DNA from: Schistosoma mansoni
Lineage: Eukaryota > Platyhelminthes > Trematoda > Strigeidida > Schistosomatidae
Assembly (NCBI RefSeq): GCF_000237925.1
Contig: NW_017385987.1
Coordinates: forward strand, 1,736,001-1,800,000
DNA: 64,000 bases
Direction: 5' to 3'
Below are positions 12,301-20,799 of the stretch, piece after piece; within the stretch, counting starts at the first letter, position 1, and every line of letters begins with the position of its first letter. The notes below the pieces were generated by a model. That model was not told the DNA's origin. It worked only from the letters and a program-made list of their open reading frames with translations, and made no database searches. A program made the translations under genes and the position numbers.

Positions 12301-15300
12301 TATTAGAGTATTTTTTCGAACAAACAATACTCTAAGATCGAAATTAGTAAGAATTAAAGATCCAATCCACAAAGAAGAACAACAGAATTGTGTCTATGAA
12401 ATCAGATGTAGTGACTGTAATGCAACGTATGTAAGTGAAACATCAAGGCAACTGAACATGAGGGTGAAGGAACACAAACAATGCTTGAAACACATTCCTA
12501 AGTCCTCAGATGAAGTAAGGAAACTTGAGAACAAGTCAGCGATAACATTACACTTGATAGAATCGGGTCGTACAATTGATTTCGATGGCACAAGAATCCT
12601 TCAAAAAGCATTCAATTCTTACAAAGAAAGAAAAACAGCCGAAGCCCTATACATATGGGCTAATTCAAACAATACCAATAGGAGGAATGGAATACAATTA
12701 GCTGTACCATGGCAGCTAATCATTAATAAATAAAAACCTGAACTCCTTTCCGTCTTATCTATCTCGTATTATCTGAGTGACAACAATTACATTCAATGAT
12801 TCTGATCAGTTGTCTTATCGAAATTCGTTAAGCAATTAATTGGAACATTAAAATAACACATATATTCAGTTTCAAATTACATTCGTCCTCTTCAAATTTC
12901 ACTCTTTTATTTTTATTTTGTTTAATTATCTTCATTTTATACATGCTATGACATATATAATTCATATCATATATTAGAAATTGTATGTTTTCTTAAAAAT
13001 TCACCGATAAGAGACAATAGATTGTGAATGAAATTTCTCCTCTCACCACTTACGTTTATATACAATATGTTATATGAACACATCACAAATCTCTTACACA
13101 CTAATACATATACCTAGTCTAGACATTTTTAACGTTGATTGGATGACCTATTCAGTGTACAATGAAACGAAGAACCATGTACCTGTTTATATTCGATAAT
13201 TTTGATGTTTGATTATAATTCCTTGAAAAAGCTTGGACCAGATTGTTAAGCGAAACGTTAGATTTACTTCAATTTCATTCGCTGAGATTTTACAAATATA
13301 TTATTCCTATTTAATGTTTTAGAGAGTTTGTTAGGGATTCAAATGTATACTAGAGATAAGAACATAAAAGTTAGGTCTTAGCTGCTTCCACAGTAATGTG
13401 TTTATTTAATGCAAAGTAGTGGACATTCAAATCTTCCCTTTGATTTTCTGAACACCTATTTGGACGTTAATGCATAGCATCTTATAAATGTACTGAAGTT
13501 CACAAATACATTTTAATTTAGCAGTTGACCTCAAAAGTATAGAGCTATCAAACCACTTTTTTCAAATATTTTAGATGACAGACCCCGTCTCTTTTTTAGA
13601 TTTGTAGTATAACAAGTTAACAAGTAATCCAATCTGCTAAAACGATAGGATGGAATTTCGATTTGTCCTAGATACGTTCTGAAGAGATTAGTGCTTTGAA
13701 TTTCAAACTTTTGGTAAGGTAATTTAAGCTTTAAACGAAAACTAATTTAATTACTGTCCGTGAAATTCTCTTAATAGATAAAAAATATGCGTAATGAGGA
13801 GTGATCTTCAGAAGTGCCCCTCTACTGTGGCAAAAAAATGGAACAGTACGCATCCAAATCCGAATTGCAACAATCAACTGAAAGTATATTCTGTAATATG
13901 TTTTTCACACAAAGAGCCAACGTACCTGATAGAATGTACAATAATCAGAGAAACAACTTGCCTCTTGTTATCGCGAACCACATCTACCATTTTAGACGTA
14001 CAAACTAAAGGATATATGTAAATAGGTTCACACTAATAAGGGGGCATATTAATGAAGGTGAAGATTGAAAGGGGGGATAACGTTTTTATTGGTGTGAAAT
14101 ACGTTTGGTTCACCCTCTGTTGTGGATATCCTTCTGGAAACGAACAAAGTAGTGGAGAGGTGGCATGGAGGCTTTAAGTCAGCCCATTAGTACTACTCAC
14201 CAAGGTTGTTATGGAAAGTAATAGGTTATCAATTAGAGTGCGAATGACATACGGAACTGACTTTTCCACACGCATGTGATATGTATTCACATCTTAGGAA
14301 AATCGAACAGTCTGTTGCAAGAATCCAACAATAACGCTTGAAAAGGAAGTATAGGGAAATAGCTGTACGTTTCAAACTGGTCGTAAAATATTACAAAAAC
14401 AGAACGACATTCGACTATCTACGTGGAATAGCACATGATTTTAATATTTACATCTAAACATTTAATACTATTACGAAGATTTTATAATATATGTAACATT
14501 TAGATCTATATTAAGTCGACGTTACCCACTTTGGATGTACTATATTCAGCCAGTTAATTTATTGCAGTAACAAATTGTCCTTTTAAATTGACGGTTTATT
14601 AGCGTGTTGGGGAGTCGGGGTCCGAATTTTAAATGTCTGTGTCGCTTGCTTACTCACTGACACCTATTACTGTTCTTAGTCTGTCGTAAAATATAAATAG
14701 TACACAACTTCAAGGATCGATATAGGGTTGCCTAACGATCAAGAAGTAAAGAAGAAATGTGTGAGAGTTAATTATCCACTTAAGGAGTATGAGAAAGATG
14801 AAGAATAAATTCAAAACATAAAGGTGGTGATAACAAAGGACTAAAAAATTAAAAAACATTAAGATAAAATATCAGTGACCGAATGACTAAGAGAAAAATT
14901 AGGTAGTAGAGTCATGATATGACGACAGCATGACGCGAAGCTTTTGCTCAGTTTTGAAAAGATGAATTGCTAACGCCTTTGCAGCGAAATCATCTATAAG
15001 AGTAACTGAATTGAGAAACCGATAGTTTAGACTATAAGTTGATGAAGCAGATTTTCTTTTTCACACGTGATTTGAGTAACCTTATTGCTGATTCATTTCG
15101 CCGCTAGACTAATCAGGGATAACCATCCAGCAATTTTTCTTTTATGATTTCAGGTTGGTTATAAACGTATACGAAAATTTGTATTGTTCCTAAATAATAA
15201 TTCTTTGTAGTCACGAACCAGTTATCTTTCTGTTGTTTATTGAGAGATAAGTTACTAGAAGTAACAATAGTCTATGTTCTTATCAATCCCTTACGTCATA

Positions 15301-16808
15301 TCATTAACACGTATAACGGAAAAAAACAACGAACTTGGACGAATGGTAATAGAAGAATAAGTTGTAGCCTTACCCAACTTTTCGTTGATATTCCACTTTA
15401 CATCTGAAGTCAATTGTGTTCATACTTGGAGGTTTCCATTTTAACGTTTGTGGGCAGGTTCCAAGAACATAAAAATCTTCAGGACCACAAGGCTGAAATA
15501 CAAGGCCATCTGTTGAGTGGTCCAAACTTTGCAAGAACGCAGGTTTGAGTAGCTGAAACCATATGAAACATAAAATCGGTTGTTGACATATGATTTCAAA
15601 TAGTGTGTATGAAGGAAATAGCTAGAAATCTACCAGTAAATAACAATATTCTACTTCACAGAAAGGTGGGGCTGTGGTTATTTTCTGTGAATCAAGTGAC
15701 TCACTTTTAACTTGAACTGAACTACGAAGCAGTATTGTTTACAGGAATGCAGTTCATACACGAATACTCGAAAATGTTTGTCGTGACTAGATATAGTCCA
15801 TTTTATTATCAAAATACAAGAAATATACTGGTTAATTTTACCTCTTCAGTATCTTGCAGTGCGCGAAATGCTTTCGCCTGACCGAAAAAGATTGAGTACT
15901 AAAGTCAACTAGTCCCAAGTGACCACCGGTATTCCTGGGCCATATAACTTGTTTGTCAATTGTAGAATAACGTTCAAAAAATGCAGACCGACCAATGGGT
16001 TTATTGTTTAAAGTAATTATATCATAGATTAAGAATCTAGGTGTTCCAGATACTTCTGATGTAGATATGTTAGGCGGTTTGGAATGGTCATGACAAAGTA
16101 CAAGTTCACCATCCAAAAGCGTATTAAATAAGTGACCATCAGGATCATTTAGGAAGTCTGGACGACCAGAATTTGGACCACGTTTTTCATTTTCGCGAAT
16201 CCACGATACCGTCGGAAAATGCAAAACATTTGGCTTATAAACAAAATTTCCCCGATCTATTAGATAGACACGACCAGGACCCATTATGAGCATAAGATAA
16301 CGAGTGCCATCAGCCTTGTACGTTACACAATAATCAGAGTTAACCAGAGCTGCTACATTTCGTTGTGTTATGGAGACTGGTTGACTACCTTTGAAACGTA
16401 AAGGCCTTTTAGATGGTTTTGATATCTTTTCGCTGCGATTCGCTTCTAAATTCTCAGGTTCTTGTTCATTTTCAGATGTTGAATCGGTTGCAGGAAACAA
16501 TTGACCCTCTAAATATAAATAACCACCCATTTTGCATAGTTTGTCCGATAAATCGCGTGCCTCATGAGCTTCTGGACTGTCCTGAACCAAAACATCAACC
16601 TTAGAAACCCCTTCCATAAAATCTGGATTTCCTGGAGGCGGTGGGGGAAAGCTTTTGCTTGTAGGAATACTAAAAGACGCATTTTCTTCTATATGATCGC
16701 TTAGGCGTGATATTTTTGATGAGGAAACTGTCTCTTGATTATCAAAGTTTGTACACAATTCTTCGTTTTTTCTCTTAGCTGGCGTATGTGAACTGTATTC
16801 TTCGTCCT
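6253..16808 (-). CDS. RNGTT: mRNA capping enzyme, guanylyltransferase and OB-fold part (four exons, partial)
   Basis: The enzyme transfers GMP from GTP to the 5' diphosphate end of nascent pre-mRNA in the nucleus. Exons seen: 16808-15842, 15552-15374, 8442-8246 and 6386-6253 (TAA). The first carries the nucleotidyltransferase active site KADGTR (lysine that forms the GMP adduct), then YLIDRG and DGELV; the second carries DGLVFQP and LKWKP; the third holds the OB fold (VGLLFLGGL, DGKIVEC, RTDKTEPN); the last holds NPVT-like MYPVTAEQL near the C-terminus. The order and spacing match metazoan capping enzymes. The N-terminal RNA triphosphatase domain (HCxxGxxR) was not found and probably lies upstream of 16.8 kb or outside the window. 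The intron between exons two and three is 6.9 kb and holds a Penelope palindrome. One junction (15842 to 15552) does not keep phase with canonical sites. Confidence 0.92.
6880..6955 (-). repeat. Degenerate fragment of the tRNA-like/hammerhead SINE
   Basis: The plus strand reads GCTAGACCAC, then CTGGAAGCACTGGATGGCCG, as in the 3' half of the minus-oriented SINEs at 38.5 and 51.9 kb. The tRNA-like head is absent and the hammerhead core is eroded. Confidence 0.6.
6960..7575. other. Intron sequence, no gene seen
   Basis: Within the capping-enzyme intron between 8246 and 6386. The stretch at about 7080-7380 has higher GC than its surroundings and looks repetitive, but I cannot assign it to a family. 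Confidence 0.4.
7578..8105 (+). mobile_element. About 0.5-kb retroposon (5'-truncated LINE end or non-autonomous copy), copy 1
   Basis: It is about 95% identical by eye to 17915-18425 over the shared 500 bp (CTCGAAATGCTCTCACATGG ... CACTTGCTTCGG). It ends with the conserved 3' block GCGCATATATATCTGGTGCC ... TTGTACCAATATTTATG and an A-rich tail (AATAATAATAAC). No ORF of note. Two copies sharing a 5' limit may mean a real short element rather than a random truncation. Confidence 0.65.
8246..8442 (-). CDS. RNGTT: Capping enzyme OB-fold exon
   Basis: Acceptor CTTTAG before 8442, donor GTAAGT after 8246. GYVGLLFLGGL and GKIVEC followed by RTDKTEPN match the C-terminal OB fold that closes over the nucleotide. 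The phases fit both neighbours. Confidence 0.88.
9382..10965 (-). CDS. Penelope-like element RT plus GIY-YIG-type endonuclease, left copy
   Basis: 527 residues. RT motifs in order: FYGLPKIHK (about 40), ASFDVCSLFTNVP (about 115), VAMGSPVSPIVANLF (about 180), LRYVDDTFVI (about 210; catalytic YVDD). The C-terminus has CxxC and the endonuclease stretch CVYEIRCSDCNATYVSETSRQ followed by RVKEHK, a variant of the family's YxGETSR. Reverse transcriptases of this class insert by endonuclease nicking. The start at 10965 is only the first ATG; the usual N-terminal region with LKxLRxDxxIVxxADKG is not in this copy, so it is truncated at the 5' side. This resembles the schistosome Cercyon group, from memory. 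Confidence 0.9.
   Translation of the reverse strand: MNNKCRATLNTLKAETAKMLQTLKLKLGLSLWFSLYPKSNKPCRFYGLPKIHKTDISIRPVVDYTNSPTYNLSRYLAKILKSYESLIKYGIKNSNDFKDVIFDIRIEENEIMASFDVCSLFTNVPIKETLDIIHNLLDFDIELKQHCPLVTSDIIKALDLCLHSTVFSFRGDLHRQTEGVAMGSPVSPIVANLFMHSLETSAISMCFHTPKVWLRYVDDTFVIIKRDHLDELSKHVNNFDEKIKFTKELESYEHKLPFLDCLVERKDYDSLKISIFRKPTYSGKFLDFKSAHPHSTKVTMAKNMITRAQKLVTEPNDMEMNLITSTLMMNNYPKDFIKRIIKNERKNGINNTKGLKKKEWVNTVVILYRKGVSEDIRRILNNQNIRVFFRTNNTLRSKLVRIKDPIHKEEQQNCVYEIRCSDCNATYVSETSRQLNMRVKEHKQCLKHIPKSSDEVRKLENKSAITLHLIESGRTIDFDGTRILQKAFNSYKERKTAEALYIWANSNNTNRRNGIQLAVPWQLIINK
10966..11173 (+). mobile_element. Centre of the Penelope palindrome
   Basis: Contains the RT N-terminal remnant (ADKGK region, 11011-11100) and a 24-bp segment CAATGAACATCTCCACACTG+ present in both arms (the minus copy at about 10982-11003, the plus copy at about 11113-11140). 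Beyond it the two arms differ (TATGAAAAAATC against TATGATATTATG) before rejoining at GAGCAACTTTGAATACG. The junction is therefore patchy rather than a clean mirror. Confidence 0.6.
11174..12733 (+). CDS. Penelope-like element RT plus GIY-YIG-type endonuclease, right copy
   Basis: 519 residues, nearly identical to the left copy from LNTLKAETAK onward, with all RT motifs (YVDD) and the C-terminal endonuclease region. Upstream, 11011-11100 on the same strand encodes a piece of the missing N-terminus (LKQLRKDRKIVMRADKGK), but it stops at 11101-11103, so the copy is not full length. Open frames and near-identity imply recent mobility or duplication. Confidence 0.9.
   Translation: MNTLKAETAKMLQTLKLKLGLSLWFSLYPKSNKPCRFYGLPKIHKTDISIRPVVDYTNSPTYNLSRYLAKILKSYESLIKYGIKNSNDFKDVIFDIRIEENEIMANFDVCSLFTNVPIKETLDIIHNLLDFDIELKQHCPLVTSDIIKALDLCLHSTVFSFRGDLHRQTEGVAMGSPVSPIVANLFMHSLETSAISMCFHTPKVWLRYVDDTFVIIKRDHLDELSKHVNNFDEKIKFTKELESYEHKLPFLDCLVERKDYDSLKISIFRKPTYSGKFLDFKSAHPHSTKVTMAKNMITRAQKLVTEPNDMEMNLITSTLMMNNYPKDFIKRIIKNERKNGINNTKGLKKKEWVNTVVILYRKGVSEDIRRILNNQNIRVFFRTNNTLRSKLVRIKDPIHKEEQQNCVYEIRCSDCNATYVSETSRQLNMRVKEHKQCLKHIPKSSDEVRKLENKSAITLHLIESGRTIDFDGTRILQKAFNSYKERKTAEALYIWANSNNTNRRNGIQLAVPWQLIINK
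13330..15373. other. Capping-enzyme intron, no gene recognised
   Basis: AT-rich intron sequence. Two overlapping 64-75 residue ORFs at 13794-14021 have no recognisable motif. No known repeat was identified, though 14030-14260 is G-rich in places. Confidence 0.45.
15374..15552 (-). CDS. RNGTT: Capping enzyme exon with motifs IV and V
   Basis: Acceptor TTTCAG before 15552, donor GTAAGG after 15374. It encodes STDGLVFQP (motif IV) and TLKWKPPS (motif V), the phosphate- and GTP-binding motifs. Ends in phase 2, which fits the following exon. Confidence 0.9.
15842..16808 (-). CDS. RNGTT: Capping enzyme exon with the catalytic lysine
   Basis: Acceptor TTTGTAG before 16808; the reading frame opens in phase with GACGAAGAATAC. 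About 110 low-complexity, acidic residues (with a PPPPPG run) link the unseen triphosphatase domain to the guanylyltransferase. Motif I is YKADGTRYLML, motif III is VYLIDRGNF, motif IIIa is LLDGELV, and GTPRFLIYDII follows. The canonical donor GTAAAA after 15842 leaves phase 2, but the next exon needs phase 0; alignment to the family suggests that the residues on both sides are directly adjacent. Confidence 0.88.
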
Positions 16809-17780
16809 CTACAAATGAATTTCAAAAGTTTTTACTCATATAATTACCGGTACCTTGTAGAAGTATATAAAGTAACAAAAGATACTAGTTTCAACAAAAT
16901 TCACATTTTTGGAATTGCATACAAACGTAATTACACATTGCTATGTACCAAATATTTTATCAGTTTTCGTTAAGATAGCTTCTTATACTAGTTGACGAAA
17001 TTGTGTATCTAACTTTCGTGTTATTTCCGCATCGACAGTTACCAACTCGTTTTTTTACGTATACAGGACAGATCCGTTTTACATATTCCTTGCAAGTCTT
17101 AGAGATAATGACTACTTGAAGATTGATGAACGCTCAGGACTCCAAACTTTGTGTAGGTCAAATCTCGACCATTCGCCAGACTTACGAATATGAACTTATC
17201 GATGCCTTGCTATGCCACTACCTCGACCAATTTGATGAAAACGCATTATGACGATTTTTGTAGTGAAATAAACGTTTATTTTATTACCGACGGTCCTTTA
17301 ATTTGATTTCTACACGCTCTTATTATTTAACTACGGCATATGGTAGTCAAACAAGGATAATGTATGGGAAGTTCCGTGAATCTGACATGTCTTCATAAAA
17401 TTAATTGTGCTAGAACCATAAATTAACTAATGCCGAAGTTTATCGCTAAATTTTAGAAAGCGAGGATAATCAGCTAAGGAAACTCTCCGTCTATGTCGAA
17501 CTAATTCCTATTTTCTGAACAAATAAGTCACTTTATTCTGCTGTACTTCATAAGTTGTACGGAACTTTTACACAATCAGTTTATTCTTTCCGAAAAATAC
17601 ATCGCATATTGTTTATACACAAGTGTTATGAACATTCTACAAAGAAATACATGAACAAAGTTTCCTCCGGAAACCTACTGATATTATGCACTAGTAACAA
17701 AATATATACAATCGATGTTCATAAAAATATATTATCGGTTACTATAAGATATTTCTAAAGGGAGCAGAAATACGAGACAC

Positions 17781-17783
<3 letters not shown>
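16809..17783. other. Upstream of the capping-enzyme exon: no feature recognised
   Basis: Probably intron of the capping-enzyme gene. I looked for the triphosphatase signature (HCxxGxxR on the minus strand) and did not see it. Confidence 0.4.

Positions 17784-17819
<36 letters not shown>
17784..17819. repeat. (TA)n microsatellite
   Basis: About 17 TA units, just before the second 0.5-kb retroposon copy. Confidence 0.92.
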
Positions 17820-17821
<2 letters not shown>

Positions 17822-17899
17822 TTACCAATTATTGCATTATTAGGTTTAACTCCAAGGTCAAAGTATTATATGACAATAATTCAAACGCCACTAGGGCCA

Positions 17900-18425
17900 T
17901 CGACCCTAATGCTCTGGTACAGCCAAGAGTTGGGAGAGTCAGCTCTTCCTCTCGAAATGCTCTCACATGGCCACGCGTATCCAACCACTGTCAGGGAAAT
18001 CCTACTCACTGCCTCGCGGCAGGGGTGTTGTTTACGAAATTCAGAAGACGAAAAGTGAATCTCCGGCGCTTTAACCGGGTTGGTGGATACGGAGGGTCCA
18101 CCTAAGGGAGTTGGAAAACACTGATTCCAAACCAATGGCGCATATGGGCTCCAAGATCCTAAAGAGACAAATGGCGTATGAGTCAATCGTTGATCACCGA
18201 CTACCATGGGACTGCATCGCCTTACGATGCTCCACTGCCTTGTGGATTAGACCTTTAGATCAGAGGCTCAGGGTGTGGATTCCTAAGAAAACCACTTGCT
18301 TCGGTCTGGGCACCCGGGCAGTATCACAACCCTCCCACAAATCAAATGAGATTTGTGCAGCGCATATATATCTGGTGTCTCCTTGTACCAATATTTGTGT
18401 TTAAATGAAATAAATAAATAAAATC
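17900..18425 (+). mobile_element. About 0.5-kb retroposon, copy 2
   Basis: Second copy of the element at 7578-8105. It ends with GCGCATATATATCTGGTGTC ... TTGTACCAATATTTGTG and the tail AAATGAAATAAATAAATAAA. The tail abuts the 5' limit of the LINE fragment that follows, so this copy may have inserted into that LINE. Confidence 0.65.
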
Positions 18426-19863
18426 ACCCTCCGCCAAGTGTTAGAACACCATCATACATATCACAAGCCAACAATCATAGTGTTTTTTGACATCACGGCT
18501 GCTTCGATTCGTTGGACAGGACTATCCACTGGGATTGCCCATTGAAGAAGGGTGTGCCTGAGAAGTGTATTAACATCTTAAAAGCCCAATATAGAAACAC
18601 CTCAGGCAAAGTGAGGTCATACAACCACCACTCTCGATTGTTCCATCCAAGCAGTGGGGTTAGGCAGGGTTGCCCAATCTCACCACTCCTCTTCAACTTT
18701 GTCATCGATGACATTCTGGAAACAGCTGTGATGGATGTAAGTAATGGCGGTGTGGATCTGTTGCCTGGAGAAAGACTTCTCGACCTTGAGTATGCGGATG
18801 ATATTGTCTTACTGTGCGATAATTGCCAAGCTATGCAATCCACACTTAATCAGTTGGCAATCAGTGTCCGTAGGTATGGTATGTGTTTTGCACCTTCGAG
18901 GTGCAAAGTACTCCTAGAAGACTGGCAGGATTCTAATCCTGTACCCACCCTGGGTGGTGAGCAGATTGAAGTAGTTGAGAAGTTCGTGTATCTAGGTAGC
19001 TACATAAGTGCTGGTGGTGGCGTGAGTGATAAGATCGATGCACGTATAGTGAAAGCCAGAGCGGCTTATGCCAATCTCAGCCATCTTTGGCGCCTTCGTG
19101 ATGTTAGTCTGGCTGTAAAAGGTCGGATCTACAACGCGTCGGTGAGAGCAGTTTTGCTCTATGCTTGTGAAACCTGACCTCTTCGAGTTGAAAATGTTGG
19201 ACGACTCTGTGTTTGATTATTGTTGTCCCCGAAGAATCGCTGACATCCAGTAGCAACACTATGTTAGTAAGGCAGAGGGTCGGCATCGTGTGTTAGGGGA
19301 CAGAGACGATAATTCAATTAATGTCACTATCTTGAAACATCGACTTCGGTGGCTTGGACATGTTCTACGGATGTCGTCCCACTGTGCACTATTCGCCGAC
19401 TCTGGGACCGGTTAAAAAAAGGAGAGGTGTTCAAGATATGACATGATGTCGTTGCATGAAAGAAAAATATACAGAGCTGACTTCTGTTGGTCCTTCACGA
19501 CTCCCTGGTAAGGGTCTTAGAGATGGTGAGACACAGTGGTTACAGACGTTATCAGACATGGCTTAGAACAGAAGCTAGTGTCGATTCTGTTGTAGAGTTC
19601 TCCTATTTTCTTCATAAAAGTAAACTTAACTTTTTTAATTGAAATTCGTCCCGGTTATATTTTTTCCAAATAACTGTTTCTCCCATCACTATTCTTATAA
19701 TAATAATAATTAATTCACTCATACACTAATTTTTGTTCGTTGTCATTCTCTTATTATATGCGCATTACATTTTCTATCTCTTCACAACCTCATTGTTGTG
19801 TCGAGCATACATATTTGGTGACCTCTTGTACCAATGTTTATGTTCAAATAAATAAATAAATAT
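18424..19863 (+). mobile_element. 5'-truncated LINE with reverse transcriptase (SR3/Perere-like)
   Basis: The RT region begins with TLRQVLEHHHTYHK (frame 1). After a frameshift near 18506, an open frame 18512-19177 encodes 221 residues with SGVRQGCPISPLLFNFVID and LEYADDIVLL (catalytic YADD), followed by EKFVYLGSYISAGGG. A stop at 19175-19177 interrupts the C-terminus (RWLGHVLRMSS at about 19348-19380). The 3' UTR ends at 19795-19863 with TTGTACCAATGTTTATG and the tail CAAATAAATAAATAAATA. The endonuclease part is missing. RTs of this type copy their own mRNA at a nicked target site. Confidence 0.8.
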
Positions 19864-20558
19864 ACTGAGGCCATCATCAACAAAGCTACTATTACGAAGC
19901 TATGTACTCTATTTGTCGGAGCTAGGCAGAAGAGGATGGTAGTTTCGTTTAACATCTTGGAGTTGTTAAATAGTAGCTTCGCGCATGGACGTATCACGAT
20001 GACAGTTACCTCGAAATTTAGAGGAAGCCAGAAAATGAATGGAACTGTACCAGTAAAAATGACTTTACTCTACGTCACTTACGTCTATATATATGCTTAA
20101 TCGTCTCAAGTTTGACTAACAAGTGACATTTTAAATTCCGATTTTGGCGAGTTTGAATAGCTACATTGCCTTCCACCTTTCACTTTGTGTACTATGACTC
20201 AATATAATCACTATGCAGACTTCCTGCCAATCTACAACTAAATCCCCAAATATAGGGGTACTATACAGGAATTCATGCAGGTGTTTAAACACTTTATTTC
20301 AAGGGCAACGAATGATATATGATAAAAGCAAGTTTAAAATAAGTTATAATAATATGGACACTTAATAGAATAGTGTCATTTTTGCATAAAACTTAAGCTT
20401 TGTGTACCTGGGCGGGATAGGGAAATACCTCAAACGGACACTTATGCAAGCATCAACTTAAGGCAGCCCAAGGTCACTGTACAAGGTCTGGAGCCTTCAA
20501 ACCCCAAATTATATTGAAGAAAAAAAGAATTACTCGTTCTTTATTACCTGTGTTTGAA
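19864..20558. other. Intergenic sequence, no gene recognised
   Basis: AT-rich, with no protein signature seen on either strand. Confidence 0.4.
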
Positions 20559-20692
20559 GTATTCAGCGAGACTATAATTTGTGGATGAACCAATCAAGTA
20601 TAAGGTAATAGGTCTCGGATAATGTGGACACCCCGATGTCACTCTAGCGTCTCTCAATGGTCGTCCATAAATTATAGTCTCACCAAGTATTC
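20559..20692. repeat. Short hairpin (MITE-like) element
   Basis: Imperfect terminal inverted repeats: GAGACTATAATTTGTGGATG near 20572-20591 against its complement (CGTCCATAAATTATAGTCTC) near 20664-20683, separated by about 75 bp. A related stretch without a clear partner occurs at about 36120-36200. Confidence 0.55.
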
Positions 20693-20799
20693 TTCCAGAA
20701 TCTCAAGGAAATATTTTCATTAGTATGATTTTCGAAATACACGTCACGTTTTACTTTCCTTTAGGTTCCGGACACATGGTATACAATTTGCATCTGCCC

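Larger units (their letters stand above)
8718..13329. repeat. Head-to-head Penelope-like element palindrome with flanking 13-bp direct repeat
   Basis: Two oppositely oriented Penelope-like copies with their 3' ends outward. Arms: about 8797-11000 (minus copy) and about 11110-13318 (plus copy), with a central spacer of roughly 110 bp. The two encoded proteins differ at one residue in 517 (IMASFDV against IMANFDV), and the 3' UTRs match too. TTTTAGAGAGTTT occurs at 8718-8730 and again in direct orientation at 13317-13329, a candidate target-site duplication for the whole pair. The left copy carries 66 bp beyond the matched arm. The unit lies in the capping-enzyme intron, antisense copy first. 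Confidence 0.85.

Noticed and set aside
8797-13320. A hammerhead ribozyme in the Penelope-like element
   Set aside because: Such ribozymes are known in some Penelope elements. I checked the 3' UTRs; CTGATCAG near 12802-12809 and CTGAGTGA near 12772-12779 do not fit the CTGANGA core.
8797-13320. Palindrome as a simple read-folding artefact
   Set aside because: The flanks beyond the two arms differ, and the arms end at element boundaries with a 13-bp direct repeat, which a folded-back read would not produce. It is not fully excluded without reads.
13794-14021. Two overlapping small ORFs in the capping-enzyme intron
   Set aside because: No motif, no splice support, and they overlap in different frames.
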